DNA from: Trema orientale
Taxonomy: Eukaryota; Streptophyta; Magnoliopsida; Rosales; Cannabaceae
Reading direction: 5' to 3'
Length of the DNA stretch: 64,000 nucleotides
NCBI GenBank assembly: GCA_002914845.1
Contig: JXTC01000499.1
Span: 1-64,000 of the forward strand
A program made the translations under genes and the position numbers. Positions 1 to 12,973 of this stretch are shown in pieces; positions within the stretch are counted from its first letter, which is position 1; every line of letters starts with the position of its first letter. Under the pieces are notes generated by a model, which made no database searches, had not been told where the DNA came from, and saw nothing but the letters and a program-made list of their open reading frames with translations.

Positions 1-328
1 TTTTCATGTAAAAAATTTTAAAACCTAAATCCGCTAATTATTCCGCTGCGTTCATGATGTTATCATGTGATTTTCCATAGTTAGCATGCATGTATGTTTT
101 TGCCCTAAGTGTTAGGCAATTCCAGCATATTCTGCCCATCTCGTCTTTTGTTACAATATAATTTTTCCTGTTTCGTTTCTCGAAAGATGACCATTGCTTT
201 CTTCTAAATTCACTTATTGTCAAAATCTATTTTTCTAATACTCCCTTTCTTGTTGTTAAAATTCTATCCATTTCTTCTCTTCTCACTTATCTATCCCTTT
301 TCTCACATTTTCCATTTCATTCTTTCAA
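1..328. other. Leader region upstream of a gag fossil
   Basis: No gene is visible. The stretch is AT-rich and pyrimidine-rich just before the gag start at 329. It is probably the 5' untranslated region of the retroelement that follows. Its LTR, if present, lies left of the window. Confidence 0.3.
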
Positions 329-1639
329 ATGGCCGACGAACAAAACCCGTCGAGTTCCAAAATATCGACTCAACAAGAAGAAACTCTTGCTCAAATGAAA
401 ATCACACTACAAAGCTTAATGCAGTCTCAAGAATTTATAATGCAAAAGTTGGCTGAATTAGAAAGAAGAAATGAACCGGGGACTTCTACCCCCGTCCCAT
501 CAAGTCAAAACAATAATTTACCTGCATCAGGCAATCAAAATCCCGCCATGCTGGGAATACAAGAAAGTCTTGTTAATCCTTCTGTCACAGTTCCAGTGGG
601 CACGAATAATGAAGCTTCACACAGTTTCATTACCAAAGAGTAACTACAAGATGTGCTAAAAATAGAGGCAGAAAAAGTTGATAAAATTATGGCAACAGTG
701 GATTTCCAGCCTCCTTATCCTGCACATATTTTGTCTAAGCCATATCCAAAGGATTGCACTAATCCTCGTTTCAAGAAATTTGATAGAAAGAAAGGTAATG
801 CTAAGGAGCACGTCATTGGCTTCCTAGATGATCTCAGAATCTATGCTAGCGACCATGAATTGAGGCTAAGAGAATTTTCAAAATCTCTCACAGACCGGGC
901 ATATTCATGGTTTGCCAACTTACCAGCAAGCAGTATTTCTACATGGGATGAATTGATCGCAACATTCTGTACCAAATTCTTCATAGCAGAGCGCAATTTA
1001 GATTTATCTGATCTTTCCAGTATAACACAAAAAGAAAATGAATCGCTCACAACTTACGTGAATAGATTAAAGGAAAGGGCTTTGGACTGCAAAGAAATCA
1101 TCTCAGAGAAGGAACTTATTCTGATATGTGTCAAAGGCATGCGAGCTGAATACAAAGTCCATATTCAGAATCATGTCATCCCAAATTTCGCCGAACTAAT
1201 GTTCAGAGTAAGCAACACCGAAGAAACAATAATAGAATTATACAAATTTTCTGGAAGGTCTGGTGCTAAAATTTGGGGCAAGTCATCTTTTTCTAAGCGA
1301 AAAGGAGAAGTCACTTTGATTGAAAAAGCACGTCAAGATAAAAGAAATCGACCAACCCCTCCCGAGATACCTCTAACACAAAATCAAATCATTTCACTCG
1401 TACGAGCATGGATAGAAGATGGGGTATTACGACCTCTGCTAGTCGAAACTCCGCCTACACCAGAAGACACAAGGAATCCTAAGTTCTGTTTGTTTCACAA
1501 GAAAGTAGGCCACGCTATAACGGATTGTTATGTGGTGCGAAAAATTTACCATGAAAAAGCTCAAAGAGGGGAAATTCTGTTGGGACAACAACAACAAAGA
1601 GCAGAAAATAACCCCTTTCCTAATCATGGAAGAGGTTAA
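329..1639 (+). mobile_element. Ty3/gypsy-type gag fossil
   Basis: This is a gag region of about 1.3 kb. A polar, Gln-rich N-terminal part precedes a typical plant retrotransposon gag core, with the tract AYSWFANLP, a TWDEL motif and YVNRLKERALDC. A C-terminal CLFHKKVGHAITDC segment resembles the degenerate zinc-knuckle-like motif of plant gypsy gag proteins. No protease, reverse transcriptase or integrase follows within the next 2 kb, so this is either a gag-only (TR-GAG-like) element or a deleted one. It is broken at least once. The family (Retrotrans_gag type) is clear, but the lineage is not. Confidence 0.8.
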
Positions 1640-1984
1640 ATAAATATAAGCACCACTGTTGAGGTAACTGGTGGAGACATAACCTTTGAACAACATCAAT
1701 CCAGAAATCTCCTTGATAATAATGTCTCAAGTTCAGAATTTTTCAAACGAGAATGAGACAGTATGAGCCATCTTCAATAATACACTGGGTTCCAGGCCCA
1801 GGTAAGTTTTTTTTTTTAATACCAACTGTTATAACTCTATAAAGATCCCTTTCATTGGGGACTGTTAGTTATAAAATATTTATGTTTCAATAAATAGTTG
1901 GTTTCAATCAATTTTGGTAAAGTCTTACCTTAATATAAAAATATGTATATTTTTATAATCAAGACAAAATGTACATTCAAATGC

Positions 1985-2515
1985 TATCAGATTGATTGTC
2001 TACATACAGACACAATGTCGATTATGCTCGTTCCTTAATGCAGCCATCTTCACATGTTGCTTATACTCACCGTTATTTCACAGCTATACTCACATGTCTT
2101 TTGCACTCGCTCTTAATACATAGTGGCTGCATTCACATGTCGTTTGTACTCGGTCTCTAAGGTGGCTATACTCACATGTCATTTGTGCTTGCTCTTTTTA
2201 GCGGCCATAATCACAATTTAATTATGGTGGCCATATTCACATGTCGTTTGTGCTCACTTCTTAGAGTGGCCACATTCACATGTCGTTTATACTCACTTCT
2301 TATGCACGTCGCTTGTGCTCACTTCTTATAGTGGCCATATTCACGCATTGTCCATCACACGTCGTTTATGCGCGCTTCCTGTAATGACCACATTCACGTG
2401 TCCTTTACACTCATTACACGTTGCTTGTGCTCGCTCTCTGAAGTGGCTACATTTACGTGTCATACGTCGTTTATGCTCACTTTTTACGGTGGCCATATTC
2501 ACGTGTTATTCATTT
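1985..2515. repeat. Degenerate tandem array, period about 40-50 bp
   Basis: About eleven imperfect units carry a core like ATTCACATGTCGTTTGTGCTC, spaced by GGCC(A/G)TA-type segments. The clearest units lie at 2225-2345. The array lies 3' of the gag fossil, before the LTR-like sequence at 2570-3260, so it is probably an internal tandem repeat of that retroelement. Confidence 0.7.
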
Positions 2516-2569
2516 TTTTTTTAAATATAATTCTACTTATTTAACACTAGATATATGCGCCCACTTTAG

Positions 2570-3260
2570 TCCAAGAAGAAGTATCTCTTGTACAATCTAA
2601 AAGTGTTGTTGACCTTGTCCAAATATTGGGGACTAATATTATATAGAAACTCTTATCAGTTTCTATTTATCTTATTCTTATCCCTAATAATTATTTATAT
2701 TTCTCCTATATATATGTGAGAATTTATTCTTTATATTAGACTAATCTCTCAATTTTGCAAGGAAAGAAAATTTCTTCCTCATAATTTATTTATACGAGAT
2801 GCTCATAACAATTTGGAAGCAGTAAATTTTCTTCTGAAGAACTATTCTCAATAGCATCACAAGCCCCTACAAAGAATTATTGTTGGCAAGCAAGCTGAAT
2901 ATAATTATTGAAGTTTCACATAAACAATACTCAAGCTCATCTTCAAAGTGTTGCTCACATGCAACGTACTCTTTTTCCTTCCTAGAGATTTTTCCCACTG
3001 GGTTTTGCTCTACTAAGGTTTTAATGAGACGTTGTTTGGGTTAGGTCAGTCTAATAGAAATGTTCCGGCATGACTATTTGGATCCTGACTAGATCCTTAC
3101 ACTTTTCGGGTTTGCCTGCAATTCACATCAAATCTTCTCTTGGGCTGGAAAATGTATTTGGAGAAACCATCAGCAAGCTTCTTCAGTTATCAGATTCAAG
3201 ACAAATCAAGGTCGAGCTTGATGAGCTCTAGCGAATGATCACATCCGCTATAGCTCAGAG
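2570..3260 (+). mobile_element. LTR-like remnant downstream of the gag fossil
   Basis: A polypurine-like ATTGGGGAC segment (about 2626-2634) is followed by a TATA-containing AT-rich stretch (2700-2720). Next comes a TTTTTCCCACTGGGTTTT-type segment (2990-3010) of the kind common in plant LTRs and their flanks. I could not find matching repeat ends or a target duplication, so the limits are approximate. Confidence 0.35.
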
Positions 3261-3269
3261 GACTTAATG

Positions 3270-4680
3270 TTTTGGAGTTTTCCTAATTTTTGGGATTAAT
3301 CTTAAGACATGAATTAGTGTTAATTAAGCACAAAAATTATTGACCTAAACTACATGTCGCTTGGATGCAAACTATATGTCACTCAAGCCCAAACTACATG
3401 CCACTTTGAAGGGGCCCTCTACATGTACAAGCTGCTCGACGTCTCTAGAAAGCTCCAGAACCTTCCAACTTGTGCTCAAAGAACTTGTAGCTCAAGTGCT
3501 TCTGGAGCAAGCTGCCCTACGCTTCTAGAAACTTCCGGAAGTGTCTAACTTAGAGGCTAAAATTTCTATCCTCTTGTACATTAAGCAAACTTAGCCAATA
3601 AGATTTTGACATTACTTAGAGCCTAAGAAATCTTATCTTACAAGGCAATTTTTGCCTATAAATAGAAGGGTATTCCTTTCATTTTTTAAGAAGAACAATC
3701 TTTCCACCTTATTAATCCAAACTCTCATTTTCTCTCTTTAATTCTTCTCTCAACCGTTCTCTCTCTCTCTCTCTCTCTTGTTCTCTTTCCCTCTCGTGTT
3801 CTTCATCTTCACCCGAAGCTTAAAAGCCTTATTTTTCTTTATGAACGCCACCACCATCAATTTCTGAGTTGTGTACTTTAGTGATCTTTGGGTACCGAGC
3901 TACTCTCCACAATCTCGTGCTTGACCTGTAGCACAAGTTTGAGGTTTCGTACTCTATATATATATATGTCTTGTATCTCTATCTTGGCGGGTAATTCATA
4001 TTGCTGCTCTAAGTGCAATCAATTACTAGCTTTCCCTTCCCTGTGAAGTAATCTGTATTGCTGCCTTAAGTGCAATCGGTTACTTTGCTCCCTTTTTAAT
4101 TATTGTGTGCATTTATTTAGTGATCTGTGTTGTTTTCCCTCGCAACCGGTCACATCGCTTTATTTAAATTCCAGCACTTTAATTTCAGTTATTTATTATT
4201 ATTTCTGATAATATGGCTGGACTTACCGCCTCGTAATTCTAACCCCTCTAATTAACTAAAACTGGCATATGGACGGTATCGCCTTCGTCAGTTTCTAACT
4301 ATTTATTTTTCTGCACTTTATTTCTGCTGCTAATTTCTAGTTGACACTATGGTCGGTTTATTCGCCTCCGTCAACTAGATTCCTTTATTATTATCGCCTT
4401 ATTATATTATTATTATTATATCGTAAGCACGTTATCCCTGTAACCGCTAACGTGGCAAGGACGCTGTGGGAAGTGTCATCGACCGCCCATCCGGACTTCG
4501 ACACGTAGACAGTGTTGTGATAGCTCTTACACCTGTGCACTCTTTGCAATCTAACCATAATCCCAATTTTCCTCTGTCTTGTTTTAATTAAGTACAGGTC
4601 ACACTAATTAATCCAGAGCACAACTCCGACCCCAAACAGTCAGTTATCAGGAAGTTAGCTGTTCAAGAAAATTAATTTGA
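3270..4680 (+). mobile_element. Probable gypsy LTR and leader
   Basis: A CCTATAAATAGAAGGG TATA box lies at about 3654-3669, followed by a CT-rich leader with a (CT)n run near 3760-3780. The region leads directly into the gag fossil at 4700, which fits a U3-R-U5 plus leader of a Tat/Athila-type Ty3/gypsy element. The start (TGTTTTGGAG near 3267) is a guess, and no terminal duplication was seen. Confidence 0.45.
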
Positions 4681-4699
4681 GATTAAGCCAGCAACGATG

Positions 4700-5770
4700 T
4701 TGATGATCCAAGCCTCAGTGCAGTTTAGTGGACTACCAAATGATCATGACCTTAATACTTTACAAATGTTTTGTAAAATTGTGACACATTCAAGTACAAT
4801 AGCGTTATTGATGATGTCATTCATATGAAGTTGTTTCTTTTTTTGCTTGAGAGACAAGAGTAAAAAATTGGTTGAACTCCTTGCCACCAGATTCAATAAC
4901 TAGCTGGGTGAACTTAGCCTAGAAATTTCTCGTCAAATTTTTTCCACCAGCTAAGATGGCGAAGATGCGCACCGAGATCTCCATTTTTGCTCAATTTGAG
5001 GGTGAATCTCTGTATAGTGCTTGAGAGAGTTGCAAAGACCTATTTAGGTGATGTCCCTACCATGGATTACCTAAATGGATTCAAGTCCAAAACTTCTACA
5101 GTGGACTTGTTGGCTCTACATGGACACTGATCGTTGTTGCAGCATGAGGAGTATTTATGGGCAAAATATAGCACGATGCGTATGAACTATTGGAAGAGAT
5201 GACCATGAATAGTTATCAATGGCCTAGTGAGAGAGTTCTACCAAGGAAGGTACCTGGAGTTTGTAAGATCGATATTTTCAATGCATTAGTAGCACAAGTA
5301 GCTTCTTTCTCGAAGCGCGCAATTACGTAGAATGGCCAACTAACAATTAACTCTATTCACACCCCTCTTCCAATTTGTGACCTTTTCCATGGGAGCCAAC
5401 TAAGCGATCACTAAGTGAGAAATCCTTTCTCACAATCTCACGTGGAATAAGCATAATATGTATCTCGAATTTTAACTGCTAGATTAACAATCCACATAGT
5501 GCTTCATGCAATCCTAGATGGAGAAATTATTCTAACTTTTCCTGGAGCAATCAAAATATAGTGAATCCCTATCTGGATATGTGCCACACGAGAAGAAGCC
5601 CTCACTTGAAGAAGCATTACTTCAATTGGCCATAATACCAATCAATTCATGACCGAAACTAAGACTAACTTTCAAAATCAAGTCACGTCAATACATAATT
5701 TCGAAGTCCAAATTGGTCAATTGGCCAACTCGTTAAATGGGAGACAAGAAGAAAATTTGCTTGTCAAATT
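4700..5770 (+). mobile_element. Heavily decayed Ty3/gypsy gag
   Basis: Across the three forward frames there are recognisable pieces of the conserved plant gypsy gag core: the loading segment around 4830-4960, a KMRTEI/FAQFEGESL-like stretch (about 4955-5015) and a linker region to about 5300. It is broken many times and is clearly old. No pol domain follows. It probably belongs to the same element as the LTR-like region just upstream. Confidence 0.65.
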
Positions 5771-7055
5771 AAATTGTTAATACTTGCGAAAGACTAATAG
5801 TTAAATTAGAAAAATTCACTTGCATCATATAATGGAATAGAATCTAATTTATTTAACTAGGAGTTTAAATAGGATTAATCTTGATGAAATCAGAAACTCT
5901 AAGCCTTTATCTCATTGAATTGTTATATCTTTTTAGAAATAATAAAACAACATAAATCATTATATGCACTGCCCTACAAAGGCGCATATATTATAGTAAT
6001 AGTACTTTAATACACGTATTCTTCGGAAGAGTAGGAACCATGGAGTATGAGTTATATAGTTTAGAAATCTAATCAAAAGTTGTAGTTGATTGAAAAAAAA
6101 AAGTGTTTTTAATTAAATATAATCACATTGTGGTGATTAACTAAATAATGGAATGTGATGATGTTTCGCAACATTGATATTGGATTTTAAACCAAACAAT
6201 ATAGGTTGAGCCATTATCACATATCTTAGACTTTATTGGCCTTTTGTTTCTTTTTTACCTACCTTATTAGTTGTCCATTTTCCTTTTTTCCAATTTTGCT
6301 GGGACGAGGCAATATTTATAGTATTATACCAATGAGCTTTGCGCGCCTACCATTAATAACTAGGTAGGGAATATAGACCTTCAACTAAGGCAAGGCACAT
6401 AAATTAAGGGACAATACTCTAGTCTTTATTAATATCATTCGTTACCTTATATTAAGCTTACTAAAATTAAACTTGGACCATGTGAAGACAGAGCTTATGT
6501 TTTCTTTTATTTTATCTCATATTTTTCTGATCTGCGCATGAAAGAGATTGTTGATGAGGAGCAGATAAAGTTAAAGGAGTGAATCAAGATGCAAGAGTCC
6601 CACTAGCTAGAGAAGTTCATCATCAACCACACACTGTATATAAATTTATTTATTAATGAATTTTATAATTTTCTTAGACTTTGTACACACTAAATTAATA
6701 ATTTTTTTGATACGTATAGCCTGGAAGTATACATATGTTCTCTTTATCTAAAAAACATAGGAGTTTGACCATATATATATATATAGTCAAGCTGAATTTG
6801 GCATGAAATAAATAAATAGTATTGAGCATTGGATTCTTTGTGTGTATAAATTTGGGGTTAATTGATAAGGAAGAAACCGATATATCAATGATCGAAGGAC
6901 AAGTTATCACACTTTAATGGGGAGCATCAGGGACATACAGCTGACAGATTTGCTTGCCTTCAGTCAGTATGTTTCTCTCTGGAAGATGATCAAATGTAAT
7001 CTCGATCTTTTGTATTTTAGTTTTGTTATTTGTTTATATAGATATATATATATAT
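5771..7055. other. AT-rich intergenic stretch
   Basis: No gene, RNA or element ends were recognised. The sequence is AT-rich with short TA runs (6769-6784 and 7040-7055). Confidence 0.5.
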
Positions 7056-7206
7056 GGGCGCGTCTACAGTAGGGGCGTCCCTACGTAAGGCCCTGTTTAT
7101 ACACCGTTTGATGGGAATTTGTGTATAAACAGATTCTCCACAGATTCCCATCAAACGGTGTATAAACAGGACCTTACGCAGGGGCGCCCCTACTATAGCC
7201 GCCTCC
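7056..7206. mobile_element. Hairpin MITE, ~150 bp
   Basis: This is a near-perfect palindrome. The left arm (GTAGGGGCGTCCCTACGTAAG, then TTTATACACCGTTTGATGGG) is mirrored by the right arm ending CGCCCCTACTATAGCCGCC. It sits between TA repeats on both sides, consistent with a TA target. The arms are GC-rich against an AT-rich background. It has no coding capacity. A superfamily cannot be assigned with certainty; Tc1/mariner-like is possible because of the TA flanks. Confidence 0.75.
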
Positions 7207-7370
7207 TATATATATATATATATATATACATATACACACACAATTAATCAAAAGACGAATTAAAAAAAAAAAAAAAAAGAAAGAAGAGAATCTCCATCAC
7301 AGGATCACGCATGCAATATGCATATACATAAATACACCTTCCAAGCTGGTTATTGTCTATCATTAAGAAT

Positions 7371-8621
7371 TAGAAGTGTCAAAATGGGCTGGCCGGCCAG
7401 CGAGCTTGGGAGGACAAACGGGCGGGCCCGCCCAAAATTTTAACAGTGGAGCCCAACCCGGCCCGTAGGCCCGTCGGGCTCCCAGACGGGCTCGGCTCGG
7501 GCTAAAACGGGCCCGCCCGTTCTTGGCCCAATTTAAAAAAAATAAAAAAAATCTAAAAAAATAATATTGTTATTTGTATAATTAGTTAAAAATATTATAA
7601 ATTTAAAATTAAAATTTATAAAAAAATAAATAATATGTTATGTTCTTTTCCTATTGATAAAAATTTAAAAATAATTAAATAAACTAAAAGTAAGTAAGTT
7701 GAATAGTTGAAAAAAAAAAGTTTAAAATAAAAACCTTAAAAAAATTATTTAGAATTAGATTGACATTTGAATGTATGAAAAAAAAAGAGTGAGGAAATGT
7801 GCATTTCTAAGTATTGAAAAAAATCTTATCACTAAAATACCTTCTATTTTGAAAAAATGTGAAAAACAAATCTTGTATTTTCAGAAATTTAAAATAAGTA
7901 CCTTCTAGTTAACAAATATTATAACTAAAATACCCTCTGTTTTGAAAAAATGTGGAAAAAAACTTTTGTATTGTCAAAAATTCAAACAAAAGTTTCAAAA
8001 AAATTAGTAAAATTAACATTTTACTCATATTTTATTATTTTAAGAAACACACCACACTTGAAAATAAAGTAAAAGAAAATACACATGGTCTAAAAACCTC
8101 TTAAAAAAAATCTTCTATCTATTGTTGTGGCACAAATCAAGAAAAAAAAATCTAAATTTTTTAAAAATTTCTCAAATGGAAGGTATTTATTTTGAATTTT
8201 TAATAATATAAGGGTTTTTTTCCACACTTTTTTAAAACAGAGGGTATTTTAGTGATAATTTTCGTTAAATAGAAAGTACTTATTTTGAATTTCTAAAAAT
8301 ACAAGGTTTTTTTTCACATTTTTTCAAAACAGAGGGTATTTTAGTGATAATTTTCGTTAAATAGAAGGTACTTATTTTGAATTTCTAAAAATACATGATT
8401 TTTTTTCACATCTTTTCAAAACAGAGGGTATTTTAGTGATAATTTTCTATTTAAAAATTTAAAAAAAAATTAAAATAAAATTATTTTTGGCAGGCCGGGC
8501 CGAGTCGGCCTGCGGGCTTAGATATATAATCCCAACCCAGCCTTACCCCTAGGGCCGGCCGAAGCTCGGCCCGTTCTAATGCAGCCCGGCCCGTTTGGCA
8601 CGGCCCATTTTGACACTTTTA
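7371..8621. mobile_element. Non-autonomous hAT-like element, 1.25 kb
   Basis: The termini are TAGAAGTGTCAAAATGGGC and its inverted partner GCCCATTTTGACACTTTTA. They are flanked by the perfect 8-bp duplication TTAAGAAT (7363-7370 and 8622-8629), as expected for hAT. About 130 bp at each end is rich in GGCCCG/CGGGCC. The interior is very AT-rich and has no transposase. Inside, a ~90-bp unit (GAGGGTATTTTAGTGATAA core) is repeated three times at about 8175-8450 and twice inverted at about 7820-7990. Confidence 0.85.
7820..8450. repeat. Inverted and tandem ~90-bp units inside the hAT-like element
   Basis: Three head-to-tail copies on the right (8175-8450) contain AAAACAGAGGGTATTTTAGT. Two copies in the opposite orientation on the left (7820-7990) contain ACTAAAATACC(T/C)TCTRTTTTG. 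Together they would make a long imperfect stem. Confidence 0.75.
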
Positions 8622-8780
8622 TTAAGAATGAGACTTCATCAATATTATCCAGGATAAAGAGTAGATCTTATTATGGATCAAACCCTGATTCCTAATTACA
8701 GAACAAAAACATAGTAAATCACATGAACAAATTTATTGTGGTTCATCCTTAACTTGGGATCGTCATGTCCACTTAATTTG

Positions 8781-10268
8781 TGTTAGAAAAATTATTACAA
8801 ATAATAATAAATCTATAATAAATCTATAAAAGTAAGTATTATAAAAAATAATAGCATTAAAGCAAATAGTGTAGCAAAATCAATCACAATTAATATACTA
8901 TAATAACAATCATGATAGTAATAATCAAAATAAGAAAGAAGTTTAAGAAAACTAAATTGAGTCTTGTATTTCACACAATTTCCTTAAAATAGTTACGCCT
9001 CCTCACCGGGATACCTTGAGGAATGCTAACGGCATCTGTTTTCATGGATAAAATGGTTCACGAATAGCAACGTCATATCAACTTGCTACTCCCAATGAAC
9101 TGAGTAATGCCTAAACTCTATCACCAGAATTCAAGAGAGCTCGACCACACCAGAAAAGAAAGAACTCAACTCTCTAACTACTGACTAACTATTTCCTAAC
9201 CATCACAGAGAATAAGGAAGAGAAAAATAAGCTGCGAATACTTTTGTGTGTGTAAAAGTGAATGAGAAGGTCTCCTTTTATAGTGTTCACAGGGAACCAA
9301 GCAATTAACAGCCCATTAACATAGCTGAAAAACGTTTGACTGTTATAATATAACAACTAAAATGTCATTTTGGCTGTTACCTCAGATTTTATGAGGCCGA
9401 ATAATGGTCCAAAATGAATTTTGTAACTCCAGACTGTTATGTTTCCAATTCTAGAACTTTCTGGTAGCTCATTTGGGCTTGGAAAAATTAAAAAAATAGC
9501 AAAACATTAGCATACCCATGATGGGGCTTTTCGCACAGAGAGAATAAGAAAGAGAGAAATAAGCTGAGAATACTTTTGTGTGTATAAAAGTGAAAGAGAA
9601 AGTCTCCTTTTATAGTATTCACGAGGAACCAAGCAATTAACAGCCTATTAACATGGCTGAAAAATATTTGGTTGTTATAACATAACAACCAAAATATCAT
9701 TTTAGCTGTTACCTCAGATTTTATGAGGCCGAATAATGGTCCAAAATGAACTTTGTAACTCTAGACTGTGACATTTCCAACTCTAGAACTTTCTGGTAGC
9801 TCATTTGGGCTTGGAAAAATAAAAAAAATGGCAAAACATTGGCATACCCATGATGGGGCTTTTTGCACCGACATACTTGCCCACAGGACGTATGGGTGCA
9901 CACAATCGCATGCTATCCGGCCCGTGATTTGCACCCCTTGCATGTACACACAAGAGAGAGCTTCTCAGCTTAGCGAGTTACTAACTTAAAGTTAAGCAAC
10001 TCTGTAAATATACCTTTGCCAAATGCTATTTTTTCCATATGGGACTTCTCCCACTTCTTATGATTTTTCTATTCCAACCTCTTCACTTTTGGTTTCAATT
10101 TCTCATTCATCCAAGCTCCATTTTAGGCATATGAATATATCATTTTGATATATTCGTGGAGGAGAACACAATACCATGAAGAGTGTCCACTAATACGAAG
10201 TGGATTCTACATATTTTCATGCCTTAAAATGGCTATATACAATGATTTTCTAAACCATTTTTCCAACA
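8781..10268 (-). mobile_element. Solo LTR, family A copy 1
   Basis: The ends TGTTAGAAAAA and TTTTTCCAACA are flanked by the perfect 5-bp duplication ATTTG (8776-8780 and 10269-10273). No internal domain is present, so this is a solo LTR. A minus-strand TATAAAAGGAGA box near 9273-9283 sets the orientation. The promoter region is tandemly duplicated (9204-9533 and 9534-9865), which gives a second TATA near 9605. The family is shared with 15070-16620. The class (copia or gypsy) cannot be told from the LTR alone. Confidence 0.8.
9204..9865 (-). repeat. Tandem duplication (~330 bp) in solo LTR A1
   Basis: Two highly similar units begin at CACAGAG (9204 and 9534), and each contains one TATA box in the minus orientation. 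The copies differ by scattered substitutions, so the duplication is not new. Confidence 0.85.
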
Positions 10269-10273
10269 ATTTG

Positions 10274-12940
10274 TCGTTACAAATTTTCTCTATAACAAAA
10301 AGGAGAGTACGATATAATCTCACGACAATCTAAAAATTGACTCATGCCTAGTCTCTTTTTGTCACTCGATCTACTAAAATTGGCAGGCTCTTATGTAGCA
10401 AGAAAATTAAAGCAATATCCTAATACATGTGCGAAAATATCCTATTATATCGCCGATATAATATTTGCCTCTAGGACTCTGCTCTCATATGTCCCTAATA
10501 AGAGGGGTGAGTAGTGTACAATATGATTAGGTTCCACACAGTACCAATAAAGACTAGCTAATTAATTTTTAAGGCTTGTTTCTACTCATAAGCAATTGTA
10601 ATTAGACATCATATATATATATATATATGAGGAAAGCGTAATTAAATACGTAAGATAATTTAAAGGTTTTATCCTGAGCTTCTGTGTTGGTGCTGGAGTA
10701 CTGAAAATCACTGGCTGATGAATTGTGGATGAGTTCGTGTCAAAATTAATTAGATAGATCTTTTTCTAATTAATTAAATCTTGCATTGATAAATTAAAAG
10801 TATGGGCCCCTTAGGGGCTTAAGAAGAAATGTGGCACGAAGAGTTGGGAAGATGACACGGTCATGGTCCGTAGAGTACTCTTAAATGAGCATAGATAAAT
10901 CTCTTTGTGAGTAAGTACTAGACCTTCGTTTGGCCAATTAAATGACATCAATTAGATCATATGATTATTTATACAACTGCAGTCACTAGTCACCATCAAC
11001 AATATACACGTTGTGGCTGCATTAAACACATTTATTTGATTGATATGTAGTGTGCATGTGATAATCAAACACAATTTTTTGTATAGTGATCAGCTCAATC
11101 GTGACAAAATATATGGTTTTACATATATAACATACTTTTTGGCCAATTAAATAACAAAAAGTATATAATTCTTTTGCCACAGAATTTAATTTAGCAATAA
11201 TTAAATATGTCACAAGAGTATAAGTAATTTTGCATATTATTTATACATTTGATAAATTTGGGATGGGTTTATACTTTCCATAATTGATCATAATGGGCAT
11301 GAGAATAAGAGAATTGTTTCATGCAATTTTGATAATCCTTATATTATTAACTCAATTGAGATCAAAGATAACTCAAATTTCCATTTCTTCCCACTCTCTT
11401 CAGACCCTTTCCCTTTAGGATTCTTTTCACTACAGATCAGTAGACATGACTTTAATAGAGAGTGGATATTTGGTTGGTTTCTACTCCAAAATATTGAAGT
11501 AAATATTGCGTGCAACAACTGATCAGCTGAGAGATCACCAAGAGAAATATTAATGGGACATGATCATTGATCAACGCGTGTGATCTCTACCAAAAACCAA
11601 TCAAGCTAGGGGATTAGTTCATTTTGGAATGAAGCCGCATGCATAGAAAAATAAGTTCCCGTATATAAGTAGCCACAGGGGATGATGATCATGATAATTG
11701 ATATGTATGGTGGCCACTGCCCCTATTTCAAAGGGTTTACCCCACCCGTCATTTTTGTGCAGAAAAGCATGTATCTGCCAAATACCATGTCATCAATAAA
11801 GTGTGCCACAAAGATATAAACTCTACTTCTAAAGCTTCTCAATGGTAATAAGAACTTTTTATGAAGACTAGCGCTATAGTCGAAAGTCATGCCACTATCT
11901 TAAATCATTGTACCACCCCTTTCACTTAAAGCTTATCAAAGCTGCCATATGCCGCCCTTTTCTTCTTTTTTAATTAATTTTCCATTTCCATATGTATATA
12001 GGTAATGCATGCTCTCCTTTGGAAACATTCATAATTTCAAAGTAAATATATAACCTTATAAGTTAACTAATATCTTCCGGATGTAGGTTTTGAGTAATGC
12101 CATAATCACTTTTAAAATGGCAACCAAAATTAAATCACATAAACATATGTGATCACATTACTATTGCCTACTGAGTGACAAATTATTATGTGACAATTAA
12201 ATGTGATTGGTTAAAAACTAACTAGTTAAACAGGTTCACTAATTTCACGTTGTGAATATTATGTCTCCTTTAGCCCGACATATATTTATCCACATTGTTA
12301 TATATTACGTGAGAGCACTTAAGCCCTTTCCTTTCAACAAATCTGCATATATATATATATATATATATATAGAGACGTAAGCCTTATTGTTTTAAGCTAG
12401 CCAACACCCATCCGGTATGATGCATGTCACCATTAATTATTCCTATGTAGTGCCATTTTCTTTTCTTAAGTTCTAAAATTAATTTTTTAGAAAACAACGT
12501 TAGTTAATTAATTAATTAGTATAATGAAAATGTAATATTTAATGACTAATTTCAAGACAACAATATTCATATGTATAGGAATTATGGCCTTGTATATATA
12601 TATGTACTAATGGTGGAGACGGCATAGACGCACGAGTGATGCTGCTAACTTTGAAAGCCGATAAGTCTATCCATGAGTTTCTGGTCCCTTACTTTAAGTG
12701 GGGGAATCGGGCCAAAATAGAAATAGATAACACATGCGACTTTAGTTATACAGTCTCTGATGAAAAAAAAAAAAAAAAAAAGCTACTTGCTGAAAAGCGT
12801 CTTTTATTTTATCAACCCCAGTACTACTCCCACTACTCATGGTAATCCAATCAGACCAAAAAAGCCACTTTGGCTTGACCTGTCCCAAGCTTGTATTTTG
12901 TAAGGTCGTGAGAGCTCTATATCGTTTGTTTTGCGCGTCT

Positions 12941-12973
<33 letters not shown>

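Noticed and set aside
1985-2515. CRISPR-like array
   Set aside because: The units are degenerate, contiguous and without unique spacers, and the genome is eukaryotic.
12604-12781. SINE or processed transcript ending in A(19)
   Set aside because: There is a poly(A)-like tract, but no target duplication, pol III boxes or recognisable coding sequence.
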